Shown piece after piece: positions 47,350 through 59,108 of a stretch of 64,000 bases of DNA. The position numbers and the translations under genes were made by a program. This stretch comes from Pisaster brevispinus (taxonomy: Eukaryota > Echinodermata > Asteroidea > Forcipulatida > Asteriidae). How positions within the stretch are numbered: position 1 is the stretch's first letter; each line of letters opens with the position of its first letter. The notes under the pieces are model-generated. The model searched no databases. It was not told where the DNA came from and saw nothing but the letters and a program-made list of their open reading frames with translations. The stretch covers positions 2,808,001 to 2,872,000 of the forward strand of contig JAMKCF010000011.1 of NCBI GenBank assembly GCA_023634235.1, written 5' to 3'.

Positions 47350-47576
47350 GTAAAATTCCCTTCTGCCTGGAGAAGAGTTATAGTGGAAATGTATTACTAC
47401 ATTAGTATATATTTCTGGTAATGAAAACCAAGGATGCCTCATAAGTGAACTGAATCACTGTAGCTCGCAAGCCGGAGGAAACCTGTATACAAGGGTGCTT
47501 GCTATGTGAACCAGAAACACCGGGGTCAACCCCTACTCTTCCATGATAAAAGTGTTCTGGGTTCTTTTATGTGCAC
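47350..47576 (-). repeat. Second copy of the exon 7 donor-side repeat
   Basis: It begins GTAAAATTCCCTTCTGCCTG and matches 46602-46825 with only about a dozen differences, then diverges at GTGCAC. It lies 69 bases after exon 8, so two neighbouring introns carry the same sequence near their 5' ends. Confidence 0.9.
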
Positions 47577-47756
47577 CACCACTCTTACGGGTAATTACAA
47601 AGTTACATGTCTGTCAAAAGCGCTTACAAAATCGATTGAATGAGGAAATGAGAGAGAAAGTCACACAAAATGTTGTCTTTGAGACACACACACACCCCCC
47701 CCCCAAGAAAATTCCCTCGTGCTGGCTGTGGTATTATTTTTCATTATTATATCATT

Positions 47757-48010
47757 CGGTAATGAAACTAAGGGACCCTCAAAAGTGACTAGAACTTGGA
47801 CCAGTCGGGCAGAAGATACCTGTGCAGAGAAAATGATAAAGAAATGTCAGTTTTGTAGATTTGAGAGGACAACCCCAAATTGGTGAAAAACCTATGCAAT
47901 CAGGTAGGGACTGAAAACCCAATCCACATGCAAGGCTCCAGTGTGAGGTGGGATGCGGACTGGGGTCCACAGGGGTGAAAGGCAGGGAAAGAAACCACTA
48001 AGCCAGCCTG
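47757..48010 (-). mobile_element. SINE S2, diverged antisense copy
   Basis: Contains GGTAGGGACTGAAAACCCAA and TGCGGACTGGGGTCCAC in S2 order. It ends less than 100 bases before exon 9. Confidence 0.65.
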
Positions 48011-48098
48011 AATTCCTTCACTTTTGTTAGTCTCACCTTTTCACTGTTCTGTCCGGTGTTTTTAAAAACATTTACTGCTTTTTTGGCAATCTTCTCAG

Positions 48099-48246
48099 CT
48101 TTCCGGCCAAAGACACCAATGGTGAGAATCTACTGCAGAAGTTTACCTCTCAACACAAGAACAGCAACTACTACCAGACTGTGCAGTTTGAGCAGGCCTC
48201 ATTTGTCATTGTGCACTATGCTGGCAAAGTCAGCTACAAAGTCAAG
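48099..48246 (+). CDS. Myo9: Myo9 coding exon 9: motor, lower 50-kDa
   Basis: This exon encodes residues 596-645. It includes NLLQKFTSQHKNSNYY and FVIVHYAGKVSYKVK; HYAGKV-Y is the universal lower 50-kDa strand. The first base completes Asn from exon 8. Acceptor caatcttctcag, donor AAG|GTAACA, phase 0. Confidence 0.97.
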
Positions 48247-48894
48247 GTAACAGACGGAGCCAGTAGGCCCCCTAAAATTCTAAAAAACCCCTTCTAAACA
48301 ACATGGAAGACTCCGTGTAGACACCAACCTTGCCGTGGCACGACCTTGTTTTAATGAGACGAACGGGCGGGAATTATTATTTTGGTAATGACTCTTCAAA
48401 GCATATCTGTATATTTTTTTGTTTTGATTTGTTCACCTTTTTTACTGTACATAGACTTCCATATTTTCTACTGTTGTTTTTGGACTCTTGCGTTTTTGCT
48501 GTTGTCTTTGTCTGTTTGTTTTTTCTCATGTGTGATCAAGGGTCCCCAATTTAGTGGGCCTGCGTGCCTGTTCGGGGTTTTCTTTTCACACCACGTTGTA
48601 GTTTGATCTTTGTGCAATAAAGGTAATAAACTAAAGCATCACTGTGAAGTGTCCCAAGCATCCTATATTTATCACTATAGGACTCCTATATTAAATGTTG
48701 AAAGCGTCACACGTCGTGGCAGTAAATACATGGCAAAATAAAGTATGGCAATAAAGTTCCACCAATCAAATGACAAGGATCTACATGTGCGATGCAAAAC
48801 TATATATACAGGCTTATACATCGGTGAGTGGCTGAAGCTAAGACCAGTATTTTTCTGAGGCTGAAATCATCATTTTTCTAACCAAATGTTTCAG

Positions 48895-49084
48895 GATTTC
48901 CGGGAGAAGAACACAGATCTCTTGAGACCAGAGATCACGTCAGTGCTGAAGAACAGTAGCCTGTCCTTCGTTCGGGAGCTTGTTGGTATTGATCCACTCG
49001 CGGTGTTTCGTTGGGCCATCGTCAGGGCCTTCTTCAGAGGGATTAATGGCTTCTTGGCTGCCGGAAGGAGACATAAAAATGGAG
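48895..49084 (+). CDS. Myo9: Myo9 coding exon 10: lower 50-kDa, start of loop 2
   Basis: This exon encodes residues 646-709. It begins DFREKNTDLLRPEI (compare F-x-x-KN-D-x-x) and continues GIDPLAVFRWAIVRAFFRG, a phrase I associate specifically with class IX myosins. It ends in the basic start of loop 2 (GRRHKNG). Donor GGAG|GTAAGA, phase 1; reading on to 49146 is intronic. Confidence 0.97.
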
Positions 49085-49154
49085 GTAAGATGCTTGTTCT
49101 CCTGAGAGTAAAATTCTTGAGGCAGAAAGATCAGGGACATATCTGACTGCAGGG

Positions 49155-49340
49155 CTGAGGCCAGTGACTTTAGCATCGGGCCAGTAAAGTCATGGCTTGA
49201 CAAACATGTCCTTTGGTCTTGTGTGTTTTCTATTGGATAATATACCGTTCAAAAAATTATGATCAAATGTCAACTTTGAGTCTGGTAAATATCTTTCAGT
49301 TGAGTATCGGCATGCACTTACCCATTAAACAAATGAGAGT
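49155..49340. repeat. Dispersed repeat, GGCCAGTAAAGTC family
   Basis: It shares GCATCGGGCCAGTA, TGGTCTTGTGTGTTTTC, GAGTCTGGTAAATATCTTTC and AACAAATGAGA blocks in order with 53145-53360. Fragments of a similar element occur near 23630 and 32830. Confidence 0.65.
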
Positions 49341-49718
49341 AATCTTCTCATGGTAATTGTTTAAATGTTTCTCTGGTCCAGTGAACAAGCCCTGGGCGTT
49401 TTGATTTTTTTTCCCCAGATTCAACCCCTGCCCCAGCAGGCTTTTAGGCAGGATTTGAAAAAAAAAGGATCCAAATTTGACTGGATTGAAAAACAGGGTG
49501 TCCAAATATTAAGCGACGATTAGCGGGGGTCCAGAGGGTGCTATTTTCCACGTCCTGCTTTAACTATTAGAATGGTTTGAAATATTTAAATTTCTCATCG
49601 ATAATACTCAAGTTATATAAAGCCAGGAAAATTGCTGGAACAAGTAGATTTCTGCTTCATGGTGTCAGTGAAATTTTGTTGTTTAAATTTTAATGTTGGG
49701 AAAACTTCATTTTTGTAG

Positions 49719-49797
49719 GTGAACGAGCGAAGAAACTGTCAAAGAAGCCTGAGCAGCTGACTATCAATATACAGCCACCAGAGGAAGACATGTTCAG
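49719..49797 (+). CDS. Myo9: Myo9 coding exon 11: loop-2 insert
   Basis: This exon encodes residues 709-735: GERAKKLSKKPEQLTINIQP then PEEDMFR. It is part of the lysine-rich class-IX insertion in actin-binding loop 2. The frame is fixed by phase (two bases in, two bases over). Acceptor tcatttttgtag, donor TTCAG|GTATGT. Variable sequence, so support comes from splice sites, phase and position rather than conservation. Confidence 0.88.
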
Positions 49798-49849
49798 GTA
49801 TGTAAATCTTTGAAATATTTCATATTTTCAGTCGTTTTAATAGAGCTAT

Positions 49850-49995
49850 TGTTAGGATTTGAAACTTTGTATGGTGAAGATACAATCAAGTGTGGTTGTG
49901 GTGGTTCTGTGGTGAACCGGTGGTTTGACAATTCAAAGTCGTTGACGGAGAGTTGTTGAACCACTGGTTTTTCTCAGGACGACCACAGCTCATGA
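49850..49995. repeat. GATTTGAAACTTTGTATGGTG element
   Basis: A copy of the element seen at 40125 and 63754, with inverted blocks AACCGGTGGTTTGACAA and GTTGAACCACTGG. Confidence 0.6.
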
Positions 49996-50045
49996 AAAGA
50001 ACTATTGTTACCACACCGTGGAGTATTTACTTACTATGCTCAACC

Positions 50046-50283
50046 TAGGGGCGGTCGGGTTGGCGTCCTCGCCCCCCACTTCTAGGACCCGGGTTCAAAT
50101 CCCGCCGCGGGCACTATGGGATTGGGTTTTCAGTCCCTCTCTGGTTGTGTGGGTTTTTTCCCTTGAATGCTTGTCTGGGGTTTTCCTCCTACATCTAAAA
50201 ACGGACACTTCCTTCCTTGTCTTCTCTCCATGGGGTTCCTGGCAAGTACAGTAATTCAGTTCACTTCACAACCAGAATTAATC
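50046..50283 (+). mobile_element. tRNA-derived SINE S2 (sense)
   Basis: The head GGCGGTCGGGTTGGCGT...GGGTTCAAATCCCGCCG has a good B-box. The body (TTTTCAGTCCCTCTCTGG, TTTTCCTCCTACATC) matches other copies; it lies in intron 11. Confidence 0.85.
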
Positions 50284-51941
50284 AATTAACATATAATACT
50301 AAAAAAATACAAATTTGGGAATTTCCTGAACATGGGCAGGCTCAGTTAAAAGACAGAGAATTCTAGAATCGAAAGATTTGGGGGGCTTTGCAGGATAGAC
50401 GCCCGATACAGTTTCGGTTTTGTAGCAGAGTTGTTGAGTACTTTCCAGGAGTATGAGTCTATTTCTGTGAGTAAAAGAGCGAGTGCGAGCCAATTTTGGT
50501 CCTGAGTAAAACTCAAGTTCTAGACATTTGTGTTATGTGAGTACCAAGTAAGTATGAGTACATTATGTGTAACATGTACATCTCAATGGTGTGTGGTTTA
50601 CAATGTAGGTTACTCTCTCTATCCTTCAGTGTGATTTAACAATAATAGTTCTTACAGAAACTGTACGAGTCTTTGAAGCTGTGCATTTTCCTCCCGAGTT
50701 GTTTGTATACACGTTGCTGATTGTCCCAGCCCATGTGTCAATCTTGTCGTAGAAATATGTATTACGCAGCCAAAACGTACCGGCTCATGCGCCAGATAAA
50801 GTAAGTTCCACTCCATCGGTTTGTCAAGTTTTTTTGAAACCATCCCACCCCCCCACCCCCCCAACGTTTGTGTTGTTTGCATCCGGAGCTTTGAGTTTGG
50901 ACAGGTCTTTGGTTTAGTTTGTGATTTTATTTTGAGGCAATTTTTCTGCGCTTAATTGTGCATGGTTATTGAAGTGCAACGTGTTCAGGGTTTATTGTTC
51001 TGAATTACAGTTGGATGTTTTTTTTGCAGTGGCAGATATTCTTACAAGGCCTCATATTATACTTTGGTTTCACTAATTGCTTGCCTACAACCAGGAGGAT
51101 AAATTTAGGTTAAATGAACTGTGCAAGTCTCGCGCGTTTTGAACTTTTGGGACCACCTTGGTCCTAACCATTTTGGGGTTTTATGTGCGCGCAATTCTGT
51201 TTCTTCAAATACTTTAGTTTAATGTAGTTTATGGCTTTAAATATGATATGATATATTGCTGGGAAAGTAAAATTTTGCCTTGAAATTTATGAAAGTAAAA
51301 TAGATTCATCAAATGAACAAAGAAAACACGAGAATAAGACTTGACCTCCTTTTCTGGTTCCATGTAACCAATTAATCATTTTGCCCAACTGACGTTCATG
51401 TTATTAAACATATGTTATGGTCAAACAATTTGGGCGTGATTGGCAAATGGGGTTGCTAAAAAAAGGATCCTCATTCCGAGTTTTAATTTTGTTTCAATTT
51501 TAATTTGAATAAATTATTTGTACTATATAGAAACTGAAAATGTATTTATAACAAACTGCCATGGGTATTTTGTGTAAATGGAATATAAAAGGAAGATTTG
51601 GTTTCATAGAAAAATGTAGTTGTTTTGTCGTTTGGGATACGAGCAAGACTTGCACAGTCTTTACGCACATCCGGGGAAATTTTCAGCTGCACTAACTAAA
51701 AATCCAAAATGTATCTGACAAATTATTTCAACAGCGAAACAAAATTTGGTTGTTGTCATTTCCTTATGACAGTACAGCATCAGCGTCAGAAATAACAAAA
51801 CTTCAAGTAAACAAACGATTACAAAATTTGCGCTTTGATTGATCTTTCTTTGAAAACATTGCCTCGCCTGGCAACTTTTATAAGTACATTAGACATGAAA
51901 CATGGTTTTTCTCAATAGCATAATCACCCATTTTGGTTTAT

Positions 51942-52374
51942 AGGTATTATACAGGATTGGTAGTTTGGTAGAACTGACAAAATAGTCGCAGGCAGTGTAT
52001 ATGTTTTCTGTGATCAACCATATACATGAAATAACAATCCTGTGAAAAATAAAGCCTTAATCCAGTACGTGAATCACGAGAAAATAGTGAAAAGCCATGC
52101 ACAATTTACCGCATGTAAACACTTGGTTCTTTATTTTGGTTGTAACATCTGAAACCAGCTGTTGCATGTTTTGGTTTAGTTTTTTTAAAACAAAATTCAG
52201 GTTTTCAGATACAGTTTTCTTGAATATGACTTCATTTCAAAGGGAAATAATTCACAGAAAAAAATGGTTCTAGTATGAACTTCAGTAAACCATTAGGCTA
52301 GTTAGTAATCTTTCAGGCTGAAATTAACAATAATGTTTTTGATCCTTACCATTCCTGTATAATACATTCAAGGT
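51942..52374 (+). mobile_element. Family C element (GGTATTATACAGGATTGG), diverged
   Basis: Matches the reverse complement of 15458-15849 along most of its length. Terminal TTAA sites and the right end are eroded. Confidence 0.8.
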
Positions 52375-53144
52375 TTTGTTTCTGGAGAACTTACAGCATT
52401 GGAGCGAGTAGTTTTAAGAAAATACAACATTTGTGTCATGTGCATTTAGTGACTTGAAATGTCATAACATAACTAGACACTTTGAATTGCGTTTTGTAGC
52501 TTAGTTTACAATGTAAAGTAACAATAAACAAACAGTGTAGATGAATGGGAGAGATTGGTTGCAGTGTTGATTATAATGATCTACATCAAGTCAAAAAGGA
52601 AGCAAATAATAGGCTCTGCTGGTTTCCTTTGGTTGATGTGGATCAATCCCCTCAGTTTTGCATAGTTTTTTGTTTTGTATGAACTGGCTTTTAGACTGCA
52701 TGAGATGTTTATTTCAGCATCTATGATGATGGTTTTGTTTGGGATGTTGTTATGCGTTTGGAGTTTTTTAAGAGTGTCTTCAAAGTTGTATTTCCATCTT
52801 AGAATTTGTACTTCCGTCTGAGGCGTTTGGTCATTCGTTGTAGTCCATGTAGTGGTGTTTGGCCAAAACTCAGAATAATATGTAACCATTGACATTACTG
52901 GTTCATGCGTTTTTTGGTACATTAAATTGAAAGTCCAGAACAAAATCATCAATTACTGTAATAAAACAGTAGACTGTTGCACTCAGAAGTCACGTACCTG
53001 CATACACCCAAGTCTCATCTCTTTAGTTCATCTTCCTCAGAGATTTAATCAAATAAATAAGTTGCTATTCCACTGTTCTTTTATACCTGCAATGAAAGCT
53101 AGCAGTACATTCACAAGGCTTGAAATTTACACTGGACCGTAGAC

Positions 53145-53360
53145 CAAAGGCCATGGAGGCCAGTTGTTTTAGCATCGGGCCAGTACACCCAAGACTGGAC
53201 TAGTCCAGCGGTCTTGTGTTTTTCAATTGAACAATAATACCTCACTGTAAATTGACTTTAATATCAACAACAAAAATGGTGTTCAAACATTGTCTGATAA
53301 ATGTCTTTTAGTTCTGTTGAGTATCAAAGTTTACTTACCTATAAGACAAATGAGATAAAT
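53145..53360. repeat. Dispersed repeat, GGCCAGTAAAGTC family
   Basis: Second clear copy of the repeat at 49155-49340, with the same block order and similar divergence. Confidence 0.65.
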
Positions 53361-54300
53361 CTTTCAAATCTTTCAAATTTTGACTCTGGTCTTGTAAAAT
53401 AAATTCTGGTCCAGTACAAATGTTAGCTACAATCTCTGCGGTTTTATGGGATTTTCCCTCCAAATTCAAGCCATGATTCTAGAGGGAAGTAGGAATGTTT
53501 CAATCCAGAAAACTCTTGGATATTTTGTCAAAATCTGGTCAGATTTTTCAGCAAAAGGACCTGATGTTTTGGGAAACAGAGCTCTTACATTTAGTTAGGT
53601 ACATGTATTTTATTTTATTTGTGTGAATAATAACTAAATGCATTCAACAGCAGTGTGTCTACATTGAGTAAAACTTGTTGTTGATGCAGCTGGAGGACTA
53701 CCAAGTTTATTCCTGCTAATTAATTATTGTTTTTGTTAATTGAAATAATTGTGCTTCCTTTTCTTTGTTTGTTCGGTTATAACATTTGAAAGAGGCCTCC
53801 CCCATCCGATTCTTTTATTTCTGACAAGTAATGGTAAATCAGGAATGGGAAATCTCAGATCTTTGCGCGGCCAAAGAAACCATGTTCTTTGATCTATTTC
53901 TCTTGAGTTGAGGGTACTGTTCTCAGAAGATTCTTGAAATCTTTATCGGGAAGGGGGAATGCCATCATGGTACCTCCTAAAATGGGAATCCTAGTTTCAG
54001 ATCTTTTTGTCAGTGACGACTCTCACTCCTGGTCATTAAACTTAATGGTCTAAAACTAAATCAGAAAAATTCAAATCAAATTTGTAAATGTCGTAGTGTT
54101 TTGTTTCGGGAAATTGCTATTCATGTATTCAGGCCTACGTAATATCGTAAGATTTGTCTTGTATACATATTAAATCATTATCACCCATCTTTTCCTCTGA
54201 GGGATCCTTAAATCGGGGTAAAATTTTCCCAATTGGGATAATTTGGATGAGAATGACACTGTGACTGTTACTACAAACCAAACTCATTAAACCCTATTTG

Positions 54301-54505
54301 ATGTACCCCCATTGAAGTACCCTCATTGAGTGACCCTCATTGAGGTACCCTCATTGAGATACCCTCATTGAGGTACCCTCATGTAGGCACCCTCATGTAG
54401 GTACCCTCATTGATGTACCCTCATGTAGATACCCTCATGTAGGTACCCTCATGTAGGTACCCTCATTGAGATACCCTCATTGTGTACCCTCATGGAGGTA
54501 CCCCA
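54301..54505. repeat. GTACCCTCATTGAG minisatellite, about 14 copies
   Basis: About fourteen 14-15-base units alternate between GGTACCCTCATTGA and GGTACCCTCATGTA types. The array ends about 100 bases before exon 12. Confidence 0.95.
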
Positions 54506-54602
54506 TTCATATCAACAGCATCCCCCATAACTTTAACATCGACTGCATGAAAAGCTTGTTATACTTTGCATGTGTTTGTTTTGCTCTGTACCAAACCCAC
54601 AG

Positions 54603-54815
54603 GCGCCAAAACCGCCGAGCTATGCATGGTCGGAAGCATAACCCCCAAGTGACCGTCCAGGGGGACCCTGATTCAGCAACCACCACGGACGGGAACGAGG
54701 ATGACCAGCTATCCCCTTTACTAACTGATGGGCAACCTTTACTCAGCCCCGGCAATATGCTCAAACCCAGCCTGTTGTATGATGACTCGTATTGGAAAGC
54801 TACTCGTGTTATGAA
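54603..54815 (+). CDS. Myo9: Myo9 coding exon 12: loop-2 insert
   Basis: This exon encodes residues 735-806. It starts RRQNRRAMHGRKH, passes a low-complexity polar stretch (PDSATTTDGNEDD) and ends SYWKATRVMK. The first base completes the Arg codon left by exon 11. The donor GAA|GTATGT at 54816 is canonical and gives phase 2, which the 43-base exon 13 requires; an alternative GTATTT four bases later is weaker. The content is typical of the class IX loop-2 insertion: basic at the start, acidic and serine/threonine-rich in the middle. Confidence 0.9.
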
Positions 54816-55756
54816 GTATGTATTTCATTGCAGCATGTTGATTTTATTTTAGCCACGCATCATGCTACTAACACTCGCCACAAGTTTGTCCAATAAGTTG
54901 ACCAACATTTGTGTTTATTTGTGCTTGCTTTAAAAAACTAATCGGTGTTCATAACACTCAATTCACAAATGATATGAGGAATGCTTGATTCTCAAAATTC
55001 TCAAATTGGAATGTTCATTATGTGTGGTATTGTACTTGCAGGTTTCATTCATTAAAATATACCATTCTTTTTGTGCAGAATCATTACACCAAGTTTTCAC
55101 TGACTTTGTAACACAAAAAGTGTGGACAAAATTTACTTTGATAGACAGCACACTAACATGGGAAAACAAGTGAAAGTTGGCAGTTTTCAGTTGTTGTTTT
55201 TATTTCATCTTTCAGTTGCATTTGCCAGGTTTTAAGCTGCAACCGTTTGTAGCTGCTTTCGTTTTTATGGTTCAAGCCACTAACCGCCACTTTGTTCTGT
55301 AAATAGTTTGTTAAAAAAAAGCCTAACCGTGAAAAAACATCAGTGGTTAAAACTTCTCCTTGAGTTTGATTACATTTTCCCTCCCACTATCATTTTAAAA
55401 AATGTATAATATTTAAACCGATCTTTACAAAGGGAAACCGATCCAATTTCAATTTCTCTTTTACTTAGATACATAAAAACAAAAAACAAACAAAAAGATT
55501 TCACTTTAAAGTCACTGCAGTAGGTTACAAACATTATTTTTGCAGTTTCAGTGAAACAATTTTTTTTTTTTTTTTTATTTTTTTTTTTCTAATTGAAAAG
55601 GAAAATATGGAAGAAGCTACCAGAAAGAATTTGTTTATTGATTTGTGTGTGTTTAAGAAGCGCTGGTTGGGGAACCGGCTTTCGTTTAAAAAAACAACCA
55701 TAATGAAATGGTACATCACCAAGCTGCGATAGAAATGTTGCTTTCATTACCTGTGC

Positions 55757-55943
55757 CAAATTTCATAAAGCCTGTAAGCACAAAAACTTGCTAAGCACAG
55801 AAAAAAATCATGCTTAGAAACAGGTTACCAGCGTGCAGTGAAGTTTACATTGTGGCAACTGGTATTCCACTCATTTTTGGCTCAGTGAAAGAAATTTGGT
55901 TAGCGGTATTGTATGCTAACCAGCCTAGTGAAATTGGGCCTGA
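55757..55943. mobile_element. Family A palindromic MITE
   Basis: Ends CCAAATTTCATAAAGCCTG and CCTAGTGAAATTGGGCC with inner AAACAGGTTACCAGC and CTGGTATTCCACTC blocks. Confidence 0.7.
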
Positions 55944-56294
55944 GATGTAATATTGTACTTTTTGTGTGCTCTCTGGTGATAATTTGCAAATTTGATGAAG
56001 TATGGTACTAGTAACTCTTTTGAGTGATTTACAAGGATCATTCTTTACTCCAACAAAATCCAACACCATATGGTAACTCAACACCCAAACTGTTGGACTC
56101 TGGATTGTGGTGGTATGCCTGATCCCACGTTAAGCATAATCAGTTTACTAGTGCAGTCCTCAGTCCAATGGCATCGAACACAACATGGCGGACCCCTCAA
56201 AAGAAGAAGAAGAAACAAAAAAAGCGGTTGGATTTTGATGGGTTGGGGATGGATGTAGGGTTATTAAGGTGGACAGTTATGTGACTTTCTCAAT

Positions 56295-56440
56295 TAAGGC
56301 CGTGTCCGAATTGGCAGCTACGGCTAAGGCTACGGCTACGGCTAGATCAACGCTCGTCATCATGTGTTGAAGTATAGGACGTCGTAGCAAAACACGCTTA
56401 GCAAAAGTTGTAGCGTAGCCACCAACTTGAATATGGCCTA
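56295..56440. mobile_element. Family D MITE (GGCTACGGCTA)
   Basis: Starts AGGCCGTGTCCGAATTGGC and ends CCAACTTGAATATGGCCT, with GTTGAAGTATAGGACG in the centre: the same plan as the two copies at 2025-2317. Confidence 0.8.
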
Positions 56441-56987
56441 AGCGTAACTTTCTGGATGCACATTTTATATAATTTTAGCTATAAGCAACCTACCATATTT
56501 TGCTAAGCAAAACTTGTGTCGGCTAAGCAAAGTTGAGCGCTTAGTAGGCCCCCCTCCCCTTGCCACATAATAGACTCCTTGCATATGATATCACAAGTTC
56601 AAATAGCGCCCTCACTGAGGTCAAGGGTCAAGGAAGACCTACAGTATCATTGGCTTAGAGTTGTGCAATCACGCGATGGCAGCCTGTGACAACCTCTATT
56701 GTGTTATAGAAACTAGCGTTTGTTTTGTGTATATTTAGTTTTGATTGAAATGCATTATGTAGCACTATCTGATTGCTGTGAAGACAAACACTCTTCTTTT
56801 ACGGAAGTATTTCATTTAGGAAGTGAAACTTGATTTTAAAAGTTAAAAAAAAGAATCCCCCGAGGTGCTAGCTTTACATTCTTTTGCTTGTGGAATCTAA
56901 CACCTTTATCAGTAATTTAGGTGTGGTTTGCATAAACTTTATGACTTGCACGTTGTGAATATTAAAGCTACAATGTGTCTTCATTGG

Positions 56988-57290
56988 AGGGTATACTTTT
57001 GGTAATTACTTCAAACAATAATTACCATAAAAACTTAGTTGGTAAGAAGCACTGCAGCTGTTGATAATGTATATTGTGAAAAAGGATTCCCTTCTGAGAA
57101 ATGTGGTTTTAGAGAAAGGGATTCAACAAAATTTCAATCTGCGAAACGATTCATGCATGAAGGGTTTCTCAGATTGTGTATTCCAAGTACGGATTATTCT
57201 TCCTTTGTGAACATAACCACTCCAGATTTTTGGCGATATCTCAAAAACGCTACCACCTTTCGAAGTGAAATTTTCACAGGTTAGTTTTAT
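56988..57290 (+). mobile_element. Family B miniature element, left part
   Basis: Contains GAGGGTATACTTTTGGTAATT, AATTACCATAAAAACTTAG and AAGCACTGCAGCTGTTGA in the order of the family consensus. Its right end is unclear. Confidence 0.6.
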
Positions 57291-57993
57291 TGTATATATC
57301 TACATTTATATAGGATTAAAACAATCGAACAGTTCCAAAAACCAACGGTATACTGTGCCTATAACTTCCGTACCTGGCAGAGTGAGAAGCCAGGCACTCT
57401 TGACGTTACAACATCACAAAATTATAGTAAATTATCCAGTTTTCCGAATAGCTGTTGGTTCAATCCAAAATTCTCAGCAAAAGGTGACGTAACCATTCAA
57501 TCTTGATAAATTCTTTAGTTACCCACATTAACACTGAATCTAAGTCTGAAAAAATATTTCTCTCCGAATGATTGTCTTGGAAGGTTGAAAAACATTTTAT
57601 GTCAACAAATCAAGTTATGAAAATCAATCTAAAAAATACACTTCTTATAAAATCTGCGGAAAAAAAATGTAACGTTAGTACCAACATCTCAAATCTCAAA
57701 AATAATTTAGAAATGCAAATTTGTTATAATTCCTGTGCTCAATTGCAGCATGAGTAATCCTGGAATTTTTTACGACAGTGAGAGAAACACAAATTAGTCA
57801 AATAAGTAGTTGATTATTTTGGAAAGCCAAAGTTTTATATATCATATGTTATAATTTGCAGTTCAACATCCACATGTTTCAGACGTCCATGCTCAAATTT
57901 GACCAACTTAATAAAATGGTAACTTTACTCCAATTTATCCCAGAGTCCCGAGTTCATCTCACTAAAAGGAATTTTTATTTTTTGATTCTAAAG

Positions 57994-58036
57994 GAAGAAC
58001 AAGTCTTTCCGAGGGGCACAGGCTGCACCAGTCAAG
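57994..58036 (+). CDS. Myo9: Myo9 coding exon 13: 43-base microexon, end of loop-2 insert
   Basis: This exon encodes residues 806-820. One base completes Lys from exon 12; then 14 codons read KNKSFRGAQAAPVK, ending in phase 0. Acceptor ttttgattctaaag, donor CAAG|GTAATG. It is needed because exon 12 ends in phase 2 while exon 14 opens in phase 0: joining them directly gives a stop within two codons. The peptide K-N-K-(S/N)-F, in a basic setting just before the helix of exon 14, resembles the same position in other class IX myosins as I recall them. Confidence 0.82.
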
Positions 58037-59108
58037 GTAATGTAATCACAGCTAGAGTGTTACAAGATCTATAAGTCATTTTACTCGGAGTAATTGCCTT
58101 CTTACCTTTGAAAACACCTGCAACCGCGCAGCACTGCACTCTAATCAGATTAAATTCTCTGCTCTCTGAAGTCGCTGTAAACAAGAATGTGCAGTCACCT
58201 TTGACATTTCTTTATCTAGTCTGGAGGGAGTATTATTTGCTACAGTTTGTTATAATGTAATTATTTATTATATTTTTTTGTTGTTGGGAGGGTTTGGCAT
58301 ATCTTTTTTTGTTTAAATGAAGTTCAATTTGTGGCAGCACAGTTCAGAATTTTGAGGTAATTTTTGGGAGATTGTGATTTTGTATGATCTCACAGAAAGT
58401 TCAAATAAGGAATCTTAAAGAAAATTCCCGTCAAATCTTTCGCACACTGTAGTTGCCTTAAAAAAAACCCAGAACATTTTGTAGCCTCTTTCTTATTTGG
58501 TTGTTTGTTTGTTGGGGTGTTGGGGTGTTGGGGTGTTTGTTTGTTTGTTTGAATGATTGTTTATTGTTAATTCTCACCACAGAAGATAGAAATAGAAACA
58601 AAAATTACACATGTGTATTCCAAGCATGTGATTTGTCAGGATTTTTCCAGATTTCAGGATTTTTCTTTGATCTCCCTGCACTTCAGATTTTCTTGAAAGA
58701 GGCAAACTTGCCATCACAGAGATGAAAAGACTTGGCCTTTGTTATGACCAGACCCTCAGATATCTATTTGAAATGATGTAGAGAGTCGGTAAACCTATAA
58801 CATGTAACATTGTGTACATTCAGGGAGCTTCATTTCCACACCAAGAGGAAATTGTTATCAAAATTTATTTCTCAATGGCCAAAAATGCTTCTTGTCAGGC
58901 TGGTCACATGGTTTTGTCTGCCCTCTAGTTCTTTCATATAACGCTAGTCTGTGAACCTCCAAACTGTAAAGTTCCGTCAGTTCAGGGCACTTCATCTCCA
59001 GACTGAGAGAATAGAATTTTTCAGGGTTTTTATCTTTCATACAATCAAACTCTCAATCAATTTTTCGTTTGACAGAAATTAATCAAACTGCGTTTGTTCT
59101 ATTCCCAG

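Noticed and set aside
52581..52952. A 123-codon ORF on the minus strand
   Set aside because: No family resemblance, AT-rich with asparagine/threonine bias, and no start or splice support; its origin is unclear, so it is not listed as a gene.
54466..54602. Extension of exon 12 upstream as one long ORF
   Set aside because: The frame starts inside the minisatellite; the acceptor AG at 54601-54602 and the phase with exon 11 set the exon start at 54603.
57862..57918. A 57-base candidate exon (FNIHMFQTS..., phase 0 on both sides) with AG and GT borders
   Set aside because: It needs the weaker donor at 54820 and its peptide resembles nothing in class IX myosins. The 43-base exon at 57994 fits the canonical donor and the family better.
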